Assembly: GCF_005889725.1 (NCBI RefSeq)
Contig: NZ_VCKX01000003.1
Coordinates: 1 to 64,000 of the forward strand
DNA from: Nonomuraea zeae
GTDB lineage: Bacteria > Actinomycetota > Actinomycetes > Streptosporangiales > Streptosporangiaceae
Direction: 5' to 3'
DNA length: 64,000 bases
Below are positions 50,823-58,483 of this stretch, piece by piece (position 1 is the first letter of the stretch; each line of letters begins with the position of its first letter). The translations under genes and the position numbers were made by a program. The notes below the pieces were generated by a model. The model saw nothing but the letters and a program-made list of their open reading frames with translations. It did no database searches and was not told the origin of the DNA.

Positions 50823-50983
50823 AGCAGCGCACCCCGTCCGGTCCCGCTGCACCGCCAGCAGTCATCGCGGTGTCGGTCATGGAGAGCGGCATCGCCTGAG
50901 TTGTCCTCGGCCACCACCACGGCCCGGCGGAGGCTGATGTATTTCCAGCCTCGCCCTGAGCAGGAGTTACACGGCGCAGTCAT
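50819..50983 (-). CDS. 54-aa DnaJ-type zinc-finger protein
   Basis: ATG 50983. Translation MTAPCNSCSGRGWKYISLRR...HRDDCWRCSGTGRGALL contains two CxxCxGxG knuckles 37 residues apart, the signature of DnaJ central zinc fingers, with nothing else in the protein. It ends in a GTGA overlap with the next gene. Similar tiny CxxCxGxG proteins accompany actinomycete plasmid genes. A zinc-bound protein- or DNA-contact role is probable, not proven. Confidence 0.82.
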   Translation of the reverse strand: MTAPCNSCSGRGWKYISLRRAVVVAEDNSGDAALHDRHRDDCWRCSGTGRGALL

Positions 50984-51012
50984 GGAACGAGGATTGCCCG
51001 AGGACTTGTCAC

Positions 51013-51090
51013 GTCTCGATCGCTATCGAGTACCGTCTGTAATCGACTCGTCTCTTTTCGTCTCCTCTTTGTCTCGTCCGAGCCCGTCTC
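51013..51090. promoter_or_regulatory. Cluster of GTCTC direct repeats in a divergent promoter region
   Basis: GTCTC begins at 51013, 51050, 51060, 51071 and 51086, three of them 10-11 bp apart, between the leftward zinc-finger operon and the rightward DUF5919 gene. TAACCT at 51097-51102 may be the -10 of the latter. Phased repeats of this kind suggest cooperative binding, perhaps by the HTH protein encoded next. Confidence 0.5.
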
Positions 51091-51110
51091 TGTCGCTAAC
51101 CTGGGCTTAT

Positions 51111-52010
51111 ATGGCACCCCAGCCCGAGGCGCGGATCATGACTGACCAGCCGATCCTGTTGAAGACTCTCCTGACGCAACGCCACTGGCAGACCTACAGC
51201 ACGTTCTGTAAGGAGTACGACAAAGCCGCCAAGAGGGTGGATCCGTCGTTGCAGGGTGGTTGGCCGAGTCGAGCACAGCTCCACCGATGGCTGAACGGGG
51301 AGCTCAAGGGCTTGCCGTACTCAGGCCACTGCCGCGTCTTGGAAGCGATGTTCCCGGACAGGTCGGCGCATGAGCTGTTCACCACGGCCGCCGTCGAGAT
51401 CCCCGCCCGGAGAACAGATCCGGAGCCAGCCAGAAGCGTCGGCCCCGACACCGCAGTCTGCCCCATGCCGCAGATGGCTGACATGACCGCTGTCTTCAGT
51501 AGCCGCTCGGCCTTCTCCTCCGCATACCCGGCCTCGTCGATGTTCGACGACGCGAAGGAGATCAACGCAGCAGGCCTGTCGCTCAACATCCTCTGCCAGA
51601 GCTATCCCGATCATCAGCTCAAGCGCCTGCTGGACTCCGGCGCGCGCATCCGCTGCCTCTTCCTCGACCCGAAGGGCCAGGCGATCCGCGCCCGCGAAGC
51701 AGAAGAGGGCTACACCGACAGCACCCTGACAACCCTCACAGCGCTCAACATCAGCATGCTGACCAGGTTGCGTGATCGGCTCGACACCACGTCGGCCCAA
51801 CGCCTTGAACTTCACGTCTACGACGAGACGATCCGGTTCAACTTGCTCATCGTGGACCGCGCGTTGTGCGTGGTCCAGCCGTACCTGCCGCAGGCACGCG
51901 GAGTTGATTCACCAACCTTTGTGATCAAAGACAACACCGCCGCAGAGGGGCTGTTCCCCATCTTCGACCAGGTGTTCAGGGATATGTGGGAGCGGAGCAA
52001 CCCTGTATGA
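51111..52010 (+). CDS. HTH protein with C-terminal DUF5919 (PLD-like) domain
   Basis: 299 aa from ATG 51111, 8 nt after TAACCT; ATG 51138 with GAGG is an alternative. Residues 10-95 (ILLKTLLTQRHWQTYSTFCKEYDKAAK, then AQLHRWLNGELKGLPYSGHCRVLEAMFP) form an XRE-like helix-turn-helix unit. The C-terminal part (KEINAAGLSLNILCQSYPDHQLKRLL, ARIRCLFLDPKGQAIRAREAEEGY, RLELHVYDETIRFNLLIVD) has the alternating strands of phospholipase-D-like folds, but without the HKD catalytic motif. A ligand-sensing regulator is likely. Overlaps the phosphatase gene by 4 nt. Confidence 0.82.
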   Translation: MAPQPEARIMTDQPILLKTLLTQRHWQTYSTFCKEYDKAAKRVDPSLQGGWPSRAQLHRWLNGELKGLPYSGHCRVLEAMFPDRSAHELFTTAAVEIPARRTDPEPARSVGPDTAVCPMPQMADMTAVFSSRSAFSSAYPASSMFDDAKEINAAGLSLNILCQSYPDHQLKRLLDSGARIRCLFLDPKGQAIRAREAEEGYTDSTLTTLTALNISMLTRLRDRLDTTSAQRLELHVYDETIRFNLLIVDRALCVVQPYLPQARGVDSPTFVIKDNTAAEGLFPIFDQVFRDMWERSNPV

Positions 52011-52810
52011 CCATCGATGCCCGCGTGCTTCTCCCTATCGCCGAACGCGCCGTTTCCATCGCCAGCGAGATCATCAAAACCAAGGCTCCCGGCGCCGTCA
52101 CCGCCAAGGGTGACCGCGACATGGCCACCGAGGTGGACTACGCAGTAGAGCACGCCGTACGAGAGTTTCTGACTCGCGAGACGCCAGAGATCGGATTCCT
52201 CGGCGAGGAGGAAGGCGCCAGCCGGATGAGTGACGGCCTGATGTGGACGCTGGACCCGGTGGACGGTACGGCCAACTTCCTTCACGGCCTCCCCTTGTGC
52301 GGCGTCTCCTTGGGCTTGATCGACAGCGACATGCCCACGCTCGGAGTCATTGACTTGCCGTTTTTCAACCTCCGCTACACGGCGGTGGAAGGCGCCGGCG
52401 CTCAAGCCAACGGATCTCATATTCAGGTGAGCGACGCGCGCGATCTGGGAACCGCTATCGTCGCTATCGGCGACTACGCCGTAGGCGAGAACGCGCAGGA
52501 GCGAAACAGGGTACGACTCGCTCTGACCCAAGAGTTGGCCGCACGGGTCCAGCGCATACGGATGTTCGGCTCAGCCGCCATGGACCTCGCATGGGTGGCA
52601 GACGGCAAGATCGACGCCAACATCATGCTCAGCAACAATCCCTGGGACACTGCCGCAGGCGTCATCATCGCCCGCGAAGCGGGAGCAACAGTCGTTGACC
52701 TCGATGGCAGCCAACACAGCATGACCGCCCACGCGACCATCGCAGCTAGCCCCAAGCTGGTGGCTGATCTCGTGGAACTCATCACTGAGGCTCGGCAATC
52801 GACGATGTAG
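52007..52810 (+). CDS. Inositol monophosphatase family protein
   Basis: 267 aa, ATG 52007 overlapping the upstream stop. Metal-binding motifs are complete: GFLGEEEGASR, WTLDPVDGTANFLHGLPLCGVSLGL and NNPWDTAAGVIIAREAG. Family members hydrolyse inositol phosphate, fructose-1,6-bisphosphate, histidinol phosphate or 3'-phosphoadenosine 5'-phosphate; the substrate here is open. Coupling to the DUF5919 protein suggests that the regulator senses a phosphorylated metabolite or that the enzyme resets it. Confidence 0.9.
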   Translation: MTIDARVLLPIAERAVSIASEIIKTKAPGAVTAKGDRDMATEVDYAVEHAVREFLTRETPEIGFLGEEEGASRMSDGLMWTLDPVDGTANFLHGLPLCGVSLGLIDSDMPTLGVIDLPFFNLRYTAVEGAGAQANGSHIQVSDARDLGTAIVAIGDYAVGENAQERNRVRLALTQELAARVQRIRMFGSAAMDLAWVADGKIDANIMLSNNPWDTAAGVIIAREAGATVVDLDGSQHSMTAHATIAASPKLVADLVELITEARQSTM

Positions 52811-52875
52811 CGGCAGTCGATCATTTGTCCGAAAATGCAATGGGCACAGTATCGGGCATGTGCGATAATGCGCCC

Positions 52876-53859
52876 GTGCTCCATATGCTTATAGATACGT
52901 CGGTCTGGCTAGATCTAGCCAAAGATCGAAGAGGGCAGCGATGGATAGTCCCCATGCGGGGCTTTAGCCATCAACGCAAGCTCAACCTGCTGGTGCCGCA
53001 ATTGGTGATCGACGAGTTCGATCGCAATAGACCTAGAGTTGAAGCTACTGTCACCGCCAGGGTTCGCGAACGATTTCAGCTTCTCCGGCACGATCTCCAT
53101 GAATATGGTGGCGATGGGTACCGTGTCTGGCTAGAGGAAATGACTCACCACATTCCACTGCTGAGTGCCCTCACTCTTCAGAACTTCCATGAGATCGGCG
53201 AACTCTTGGATAATGGATATAGGCTAGAACCAACCAGTCTGGACTACGAAAGAGTAGTTAAGAGAGGGCTTGACAAGCGGGCGCCCTTACATCTACAAAA
53301 AAACAGCGTCGCCGACGCGTTGCTCATCGAGATGTATGCGACTGCGCGCCGTCAAGGCGACCCTGAGAATGAGTATTGCTTTGTGACCAGTAATCATCAG
53401 GATTTCTCGACGCCGAACGGAGATCGACGCGAGCCGCATCCAGATCTAGCCGAGCTCTTTGATCAGAGAAAATCTTCGTACTTCTACGGAATTGATGGAC
53501 TCAACGAGGCCTTGGAGGGATATTTCGGGGATGAGTTTATCGAGGAGGCCGATGAGACTGAGTCCTTGCATCGGGATCCGCGGACGCTCACGGAAATCTT
53601 AGAGGCTGAAAATGAGTTCTACAACGTAATATCTCACGAAAGAAAAATAATTTCTGCAGAACGGGAAGCCGCTGCCCGGGGAGAGTCCGTACCCCCAGAT
53701 GTTGCTAAACGATTGGCAGCATCGACGCGAGCATTGCAGGAGCGCTACGGGGCCGACAACGTTGGCCCGTGGGACGATTGGGGTTGGGGCTTTGTTCACG
53801 GCAAGCTCTCCGCATTGCGGTGGGCCCTCGGCAGCGATTGGGATTTCCTGGACACATAG
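52876..53859 (+). CDS. Large PIN-domain nuclease-like protein
   Basis: 327 aa from GTG 52876, 6 nt after GATAAT (52864-52869), a leaderless pattern. PIN catalytic acids: LIDTSVWLDLAKD, LVIDEFDRNRP, and KNSVADALLIEMY followed by EYCFVTSNHQDFS. The C-terminal 130 residues are charged and helical (SLHRDPRTLTEILEAENEFYNVI). The length and DUF4935-like arrangement differ from small VapC toxins. GC content is near 50 percent against about 65-70 around it, with AT-rich codons (AGA, ATA), so it was gained recently. No antitoxin gene is beside it. Confidence 0.83.
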   Translation: MLHMLIDTSVWLDLAKDRRGQRWIVPMRGFSHQRKLNLLVPQLVIDEFDRNRPRVEATVTARVRERFQLLRHDLHEYGGDGYRVWLEEMTHHIPLLSALTLQNFHEIGELLDNGYRLEPTSLDYERVVKRGLDKRAPLHLQKNSVADALLIEMYATARRQGDPENEYCFVTSNHQDFSTPNGDRREPHPDLAELFDQRKSSYFYGIDGLNEALEGYFGDEFIEEADETESLHRDPRTLTEILEAENEFYNVISHERKIISAEREAAARGESVPPDVAKRLAASTRALQERYGADNVGPWDDWGWGFVHGKLSALRWALGSDWDFLDT

Positions 53860-53895
53860 AATCTGCGATGCTTTGCCGAACTGTTCTTGTAGGTA

Positions 53896-53990
53896 TCAAG
53901 CGGCGGCGCGGCGCGCCGCCGTACCCCCGGCCCTCCGCCCGCCCGCCATCCGGGCGTGCGGCCTGGGGGCCGGTCCCGGACGGCGGCGGG
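53896..53990. repeat. GC-rich repeat, copy A
   Basis: Begins TCAAGCGGCGGCG and contains GCGCGCCGCCG and CCGGGCGTGCGGC, able to fold into several hairpins. About 95 bp align at roughly 80 percent with 58310-58410. It lies directly after the PIN gene in an otherwise featureless gap (53860-54201). Confidence 0.7.
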
Positions 53991-54201
53991 ACACCGGGCC
54001 GGGCACCGGGCGCCCCCCCGCCGTACGGACCGAACGCTCCGACCAGGGTTGCCGCGCCGCCTTACACAAATGCAGCACTACGATCGCCACTGCATGGCTG
54101 GCCGCCATACGTGCTTGGGGCGATCGACGATCCAGGGTTCGTTCCTCACCCTGGCTCACCGGAGAACGTGGCTGATCTCTGACGATCAGGCAAGACGACG
54201 C
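53991..54201. other. Spacer without recognisable gene
   Basis: GC-rich for the first 60 nt, then ordinary. Open frames here have no ribosome sites and poor codon bias. Nothing else is seen. Confidence 0.45.
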
Positions 54202-54582
54202 TTATCGCTTCAGATGCAGATCGTGCTCATGCCGAACCGGCTCCGGCTGGGCGCGGCACCAGTCCACGACGCGGTACGTGATGCGGTCGAAAGGGGCGTC
54301 ATCGGTGAGGGGGTGTTCGAAGTCGGCCAGGCGATCCAGGTCCATGGCCAATTCCGCCGAGGTCTCCTCGGTGAACAGCCCTGAGCTGGTGAGCGTCTGG
54401 CGCAGGTAGGCCAGGAGACGTTCATGGTGCTCGTCCCAGTTGATGTTGCCGTTGCGCTGCGCCTCGTCTCGAAGCTTCTCCACTGCACGCAACAGTTCGC
54501 CTTGGACGGTGTCCGCCTGGCCTCGGCGTGGTACATGGGTCTGCCAGATCCTGCGAGCATCAGCGGCATATGACGCGTCCAT
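54202..54582 (-). CDS. Hypothetical protein, 126 aa
   Basis: From ATG 54582 (MDASYAADARRIWQTHV). Predicted helical and acidic: LLRAVEKLRDEAQRNGNINWDEHHERLLAYLRQTL, then SAELAMDLDRLADFEHPLTDDAPFDRITYRVVDWC. No membrane segment or cysteine pair. Ribosome site weak. Possibly a regulator or small effector in the element cargo; I do not recognise it. Confidence 0.55.
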   Translation of the reverse strand: MDASYAADARRIWQTHVPRRGQADTVQGELLRAVEKLRDEAQRNGNINWDEHHERLLAYLRQTLTSSGLFTEETSAELAMDLDRLADFEHPLTDDAPFDRITYRVVDWCRAQPEPVRHEHDLHLKR

Positions 54583-54641
54583 GGCGGCCACCGTACAACT
54601 ATGTCGCTGGCGCGCGCCCTCCAGCTCTGGGGTGATCTCGG

Positions 54642-55004
54642 TCAGGGGTGGTGAGGCTTGCGGGCCCGCCGGCTGATGCCAATGCACGAAACCACACGTG
54701 ATGCGTCGGGAGCTAGAAAGAGCTGAAAGTGGTAGGCGGGCTCTGTGCTTTTGACCATGCCCAGGATGAGGTGCTGCAAGCCGCAGGAGCTGAGCTGTGC
54801 GACCGCCTCCTCGAGCCCGAGGGATGGGATCTCTAGCCGACGGGTAAGACGTGCGCGACGCTGGTAAGTCCTGGTCAGTTGAAGCGCCTCGACCGGGTCC
54901 GGCCCTATCTCGAAGCAGGCTCCAGCCGCGAGCGCCCGACGGCACGCATGACCTGCTTCCCCTCCTAAGCTGTCGAGGAGTTGAACGAGCGTCTCTCTAT
55001 CCAC
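54642..55004 (-). CDS. Hypothetical protein, 120 aa
   Basis: GTG 55004 is placed 6 nt after TACGCT (55016-55011), as in a leaderless start; an ATG further up (55064) is less likely. Sequence VDRETLVQLLDSLGGEAGHACRRALAAGACFEIGP..., then LQHLILGMVKSTEPAYHFQLFLAPDASRVVSCIGISR. Mixed alpha/beta; Cys at several positions. It reads toward the 126-aa gene with 59 nt between. Unknown function. Confidence 0.6.
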   Translation of the reverse strand: MDRETLVQLLDSLGGEAGHACRRALAAGACFEIGPDPVEALQLTRTYQRRARLTRRLEIPSLGLEEAVAQLSSCGLQHLILGMVKSTEPAYHFQLFLAPDASRVVSCIGISRRARKPHHP

Positions 55005-55301
55005 GAAGGCAGCGTACGCACAGCGCGGTCTCTGGGAGCCATGCAATATACGTGCAATGATCATGAAGGCGGGGGAGCGCCGGGATCGCTCCGCCCCAGG
55101 TAGGAAACCATGCGCCCGCCATAACGGTCACGAGCTGTAAAACCGTCGGCTCAGCCTGCGCCGATTCCGCAGGCCAGGGGTTTGAGTCATCCAGACGCGC
55201 CGTACCAAGGCGCTGCACCGACCGCTGGCACGCCACCGCCTGATTTGCCACTCAGCCGCTCCGACATGATCTGATAGTCGGGATCTTGGAGGGCTGACAT
55301 C

Positions 55302-55562
55302 ATGACCAGATCGAGTAGACACATCCTCGCTGCCCCCGCAGCTTTGTTGACCCTGATGGTCACCGCAGCATCCGCACCCTCCGTCGCCTCGGTGTCGAAC
55401 GCGGAATACGAAGCCGTATGTCAACCCTACGCGCGCAATGAAGCATGGGATCCTAAACACCGCGGAGAGTGGAACCGGTCATTCGACATCCAAAGGGGAA
55501 TAGGACTGACCGAGCCTAGGACCAAAGTTCGAAACATCGTTCTCTGCAGGACGATCCCTTGA
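55302..55562 (+). CDS. Small secreted protein, 86 aa
   Basis: ATG 55302 with GGAGGG 10 nt upstream. Sec signal RHILAAPAALLTLMVTAASAPSVAS, then a short mature part NAEYEAVCQPYARNEAWDPKHRGEWNRSF...VLCRTIP with two Cys that could form a disulfide. A pattern of exported small effectors or inhibitors. Near the right end of the first element; no partner gene recognised. Confidence 0.65.
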   Translation: MTRSSRHILAAPAALLTLMVTAASAPSVASVSNAEYEAVCQPYARNEAWDPKHRGEWNRSFDIQRGIGLTEPRTKVRNIVLCRTIP

Positions 55563-55673
55563 CTCGTGCCCAGTTCATTGCGCCTCCGGCGGGGGCCTCA
55601 GTTCCGGGATGATCGCGACGAGCGCGAGCCGAGGCCGTAATGGCTGAGGTGGGCCTGTTCGACATTGATCGCC

Positions 55674-55823
55674 GGGCCATTAGCGGGCCATTAAGAGGGG
55701 CGACGAGGGGTCAACCACGGTCACTCAGGACTGGGCTTCCGACCAGCTCAGTGCCCCAACGGACCGTGATCGATGCAGTTCCCAAGCTGGCAGCGCGGGT
55801 TCGATTCCCGTCACCCGCTCTCA
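55674..55823. other. Right end of first element: arm sites and att copy
   Basis: GGGCCATTA twice at 11-bp period (55674-55682 and 55685-55693) matches the left-end pair. The att core at 55779-55823 equals the tRNA 3' half except for one A-to-G change. The host-side hairpin AAGCCCAG...CTGGGCT follows at 55829-55856. This defines a 12.3-kb element from the tRNA to here. Confidence 0.88.
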
Positions 55824-55905
55824 TCGGAAAGCCCAGCGAGGGCTTGTGTCTGGGCTGACGTGGTCGAAGCTCTGAACTACTTGGCTGCAGATCGGCGTGC
55901 CTTCT

Positions 55906-56238
55906 TCAGGCGACTTTCCAGGTCCGGTCGCCGAGCGTAGCTACGAGATCCAAGTGCCCCCCGAGCGCAGCGATGTACTCTCGTACGACGTCGATGCCGG
56001 ATACCTCGCCGTGTTCGATTTTGGAGATGCGAGCTTGGCTGACTCCCAAGGTGTGCGCGAGTTCGGCTTGGGTGACACCGGCGGCCTGACGGATCTCGGC
56101 GAGCTGGAATCCGCGGACGTATGCTTCGCGGCGTTCACGCGCGACGGCTTCTCCAGCAGCGCGTTCCGTCTCGTCTCGCGGGTCGAGCGCTGCCGCCTTG
56201 GCCTTGACGTCTGACCACTTGCTGTACTGAGTGCTCAT
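55906..56238 (-). CDS. HTH antitoxin of a HigBA-type module
   Basis: 110 aa. C-terminal XRE helix-turn-helix: GFQLAEIRQAAGVTQAELAHTLGVSQARISKIEHGEVSGIDVVREYIAALGG. N-terminal half is helical and charged (KAAALDPRDETERAAGEAVARERREAYV). ATG 56238 overlaps the toxin stop by 4 nt; toxin first, antitoxin second, as in HigBA. The final residues DLVATLGDRTWKVA are typical of this antitoxin subgroup. It should neutralise the toxin and repress the shared promoter. Confidence 0.88.
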   Translation of the reverse strand: MSTQYSKWSDVKAKAAALDPRDETERAAGEAVARERREAYVRGFQLAEIRQAAGVTQAELAHTLGVSQARISKIEHGEVSGIDVVREYIAALGGHLDLVATLGDRTWKVA

Positions 56239-56615
56239 CGCTCCTCCTGCTCTTCTTGCTTGAGCGTGATCAGGTGTTGGGCAAATCGTTCGTCGGCCAG
56301 CGGTATCGCTTCCCGATACCAGCGGTTCCAGTTGCCGGCTTTGTCGCCGGCTACCAGAAAGATCGCTTCCCTTGCAGGATCGAAGCAGAACAACATCCGG
56401 ATCTCACTCGTCCCCGATGAGGGCGGACGTAGTTCCTTCATGTTGTGATACTGGCTGCCGTGTACCCGGTCGACCAGAGGACGACGCGCCGTCGGGCCTT
56501 CCTCCGCGAGCTGATCGATCGCGTCCTTGACCAGGTCTGCAGTCTCCGGATCGGTAACGCACATGGTCAAATACCACGCCTCGACCTCCGGATGAAGACT
56601 GACCTCCCAGCTCAT
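56235..56615 (-). CDS. RelE/HigB-type toxin
   Basis: 126 aa from ATG 56615, placed 7 nt after a perfect TATAAT (56628-56623): leaderless. Sequence SWEVSLHPEVEAWYLTMCVTDPETADLVKDAIDQLAEEGPTARRPLVDRV, then HNMKELRPPSSGTSEIRMLFCFDPAREAIFLVAGDKAGNWNRWYREAIPLADERFAQH is the phage-derived Gp49-like/HigB family, ribosome-dependent mRNA interferases. The basic residues (Lys, Arg) and the KELR motif are present, so it is probably active. Confidence 0.88.
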   Translation of the reverse strand: MSWEVSLHPEVEAWYLTMCVTDPETADLVKDAIDQLAEEGPTARRPLVDRVHGSQYHNMKELRPPSSGTSEIRMLFCFDPAREAIFLVAGDKAGNWNRWYREAIPLADERFAQHLITLKQEEQEER

Positions 56616-56904
56616 ACAAACGATTATAACCATCTAGTCATATTCCCCATGTCCACATCCGATGCACCCCGCCTCTCGCCGAAGGTTGCGCTGGCGAGCC
56701 CCGCGTCGAGCCGATTGGTGGATGCGTAGGTTCGCGGGTCCACGGACTGCCCTCCATGCGGGTGCCTGTTGCGTGTCTCCCATCGAGGATGTCCCCCGTG
56801 GCCCTGGCTGCTTCCTCCCCGGGCGGACCGACGGCAGACAAGGTGATCAGGAGGGCAAAGGGGTACACGTCGCGCGAGGAACAGCAGGTCGCGGGCTGAT
56901 CGCC

Positions 56905-57054
56905 GTGCCATTAGCGTGCCATTAAGGGCGGTAACAAGGGGTCAACCACGGTCACTCACGACCGGCTTCAGAGCCAGGTCAACGCCCCTACGAGGCAAGA
57001 TCCCTGCAATTCCCAAGCTGACAGCGCGGGTTCGATTCCCGTCACCCGCTCTCA
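56905..57054. other. Second att copy with GTGCCATTA arm sites
   Basis: GTGCCATTA occurs at 56905-56913 and 56916-56924, again 11 bp apart, and the 45-bp core at 57010-57054 is identical to tRNA-Gly. About 250 bp upstream of the core resemble 63190-63430, so both are right ends of one element family. The open frame 56624-56911 in this gap is not a gene. Confidence 0.85.
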
Positions 57055-57059
57055 TCTTG

Positions 57060-57098
57060 AAAGCCCAGGTAGACCGATGGATTCGGTACCTGGGCTTT
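57060..57098. terminator. Copied tRNA-side hairpin
   Basis: AAAGCCCAGGTA (57060-57071) pairs with TACCTGGGCTTT (57087-57098). It occupies the same position relative to the att core as the tRNA terminator at 43516-43553 and marks the left end of the next element segment. Confidence 0.75.
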
Positions 57099-57145
57099 GA
57101 TCTCTACTAGGACTGTTGATCTCTGCGTGCCATTAGGGCTTGTGA

Positions 57146-57930
57146 TCACCCGGCGGGGACCAGCAGGCCGGGCGGGTTGTCGTCGTCATCGTCGTGTGCC
57201 CGTTCGTACCCGATGAGGTGCTTGTCGATGGCTTCGGCGATCAGCTTGTCGGCTCCACGGACGACGTGCTGGTAGATCATCGCGGCGCGGACGTTGTCGT
57301 GTCCCATGCGCGCCATGAGGTCCTTAAGCCCCGCGAGTCCGCCACGATCTTGTTTCCCGTGTGACGGAGATCATGGACATGCAGACCCGGGACGCCGATC
57401 GCCCGCACGGCCTCCATCCAGCCGGAGAGCTTGTTGAACCCGCTCCTGCGCATCGGGCCGCCCTTGATCCCGGTGAGGATCAGTGCTCCGGCCCCAGGCT
57501 TCACGCAGAGCCGCGGGTGTTCTGTCAGAGCCGGGATGATCGCTTGTGGGATGCCGACGATGCGCTTGCTGGCCTTGGACTTGGGTGGACCAAGAGCCAG
57601 CTCGCCTGTGGAGCGTTTCATATGGGCCAGGCGCACGCGGACCGTACCCGCGTTGAGGGCGAGATCTGATCGGGTAAGTGCGGTGATCTCGCCCCACCGT
57701 AGGCTCGCGAACGTGGCCAGGAGCACGAAGGCCCGGTAGCGCCGATCGTGCGTGCAGTCGGCCTGCCCGGTGTCGATCATCCGCCACAGTGCCCGCTCGG
57801 CTTCTGCTCGCGTCGGGAAGACCTCCGGGTAGGTACGCATCTCACCATGCCGCTGGAAGCGGATGCGGTGCCCTTCGCCTCTCTTGAGCGCCCGGATGCT
57901 GCCCACTGGTCGTCGCCCCACCTTGCGCGG
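57146..57930 (-). pseudogene. Integrase remnant (C-terminal two thirds, frameshifted)
   Basis: Homologous to the intact integrase at 43611-44939. Present: the inserted arm-like module (VGSIRALKRGEGHRIRFQRHG), FASLRWGEITAL, HVHDLRHTGN and MIYQHVVRGAD. A frameshift near 57335 separates HDLRHTGNKIVADS from DLMARMGHDNVRAAMIYQH, and the start half including the first arm and core-binding domains is lost by fusion to a rep fragment at about 57930. A GTGCCATTA site lies just after the stop (57127-57135). Confidence 0.9.
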
Positions 57931-58309
57931 AGTTGCCGAAAGTTCTTCCAGCCGTCTCAGGTGAGCGCGCCATCGCTGGCGTTCGGCGATGGATCGAAGG
58001 AGCCGGACGCCGATCGGAGCGACATCGGGATCGCCCGGCTTGACCGGTTGCCAGACGTAGCGGTGTGGGTCGGTGGGCCCGTTGGCCTGGCCGAGAGCTT
58101 CGAGAACCCAGGTACGGCGGTCCTGCTTGTGTTCGGCGAGCGTCTTGTTGCTCCACTTGCGGGAGACGAGGAACCGGCGACCGGCGTAGCCGAGGTGTTC
58201 GGGCTTGTGGGCCTTGGACCGGCAGCGGCCGGGAATCAACCCGGACTTGGCGTTTTTGGGCTGCACGCTGTAGCGCAGCCAGTTCGGGCAGGTAGGCGAG
58301 CAGGGCTCT
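57931..58309 (-). pseudogene. Rep remnant fused to the integrase remnant
   Basis: About 125 codons matching the RepSA C-terminus (CSPTCPNWLRYSVQPKNAK through RRLEELSATP) at about 93 percent with the intact copy at 45158-46726. It then runs in frame into int sequence, so a deletion joined the end of rep to the middle of int and removed xis. Its upstream side is broken at 58309 by the GC-rich repeat. Confidence 0.9.
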
Positions 58310-58410
58310 TCAAGCGGCGGCGTTGGCGCGCCGCCGACGGCCCTCCGGCGCCCGCCGCCCGGGCGTGCGGCGTGGGGGCCTGGTCCCGGGCGGCAGCGGC
58401 CCGGGCCGTC
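58310..58410. repeat. GC-rich repeat, copy B, at the rep break point
   Basis: TCAAGCGGCGGCG... aligns with 53896-53990 at about 80 percent, including GCGCGCCGCCG, CCGGGCGTGCGGC and GGTCCCGG. Rep homology stops exactly where it starts, so it either inserted there or provided a recombination site. Confidence 0.7.
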
Positions 58411-58483
58411 GTTTAGAAGCCCGCGCAGGAACGACCGAAATAACATGTGGGCCATATCCGCAAGCAGGTGCAAACTGGGCCTC

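Noticed and set aside
55640..55858. 72-codon ORF across the 55.8-kb att copy
   Set aside because: It consists largely of the att repeat; similar frames arise at each att copy with unrelated ends.
56624..56911. 95-codon leftward ORF between the HigB gene and the 57.0-kb att copy
   Set aside because: Arg/Gly/His-rich composition, no ribosome site, and it lies in the conserved non-coding right-end sequence shared with 63.2 kb.
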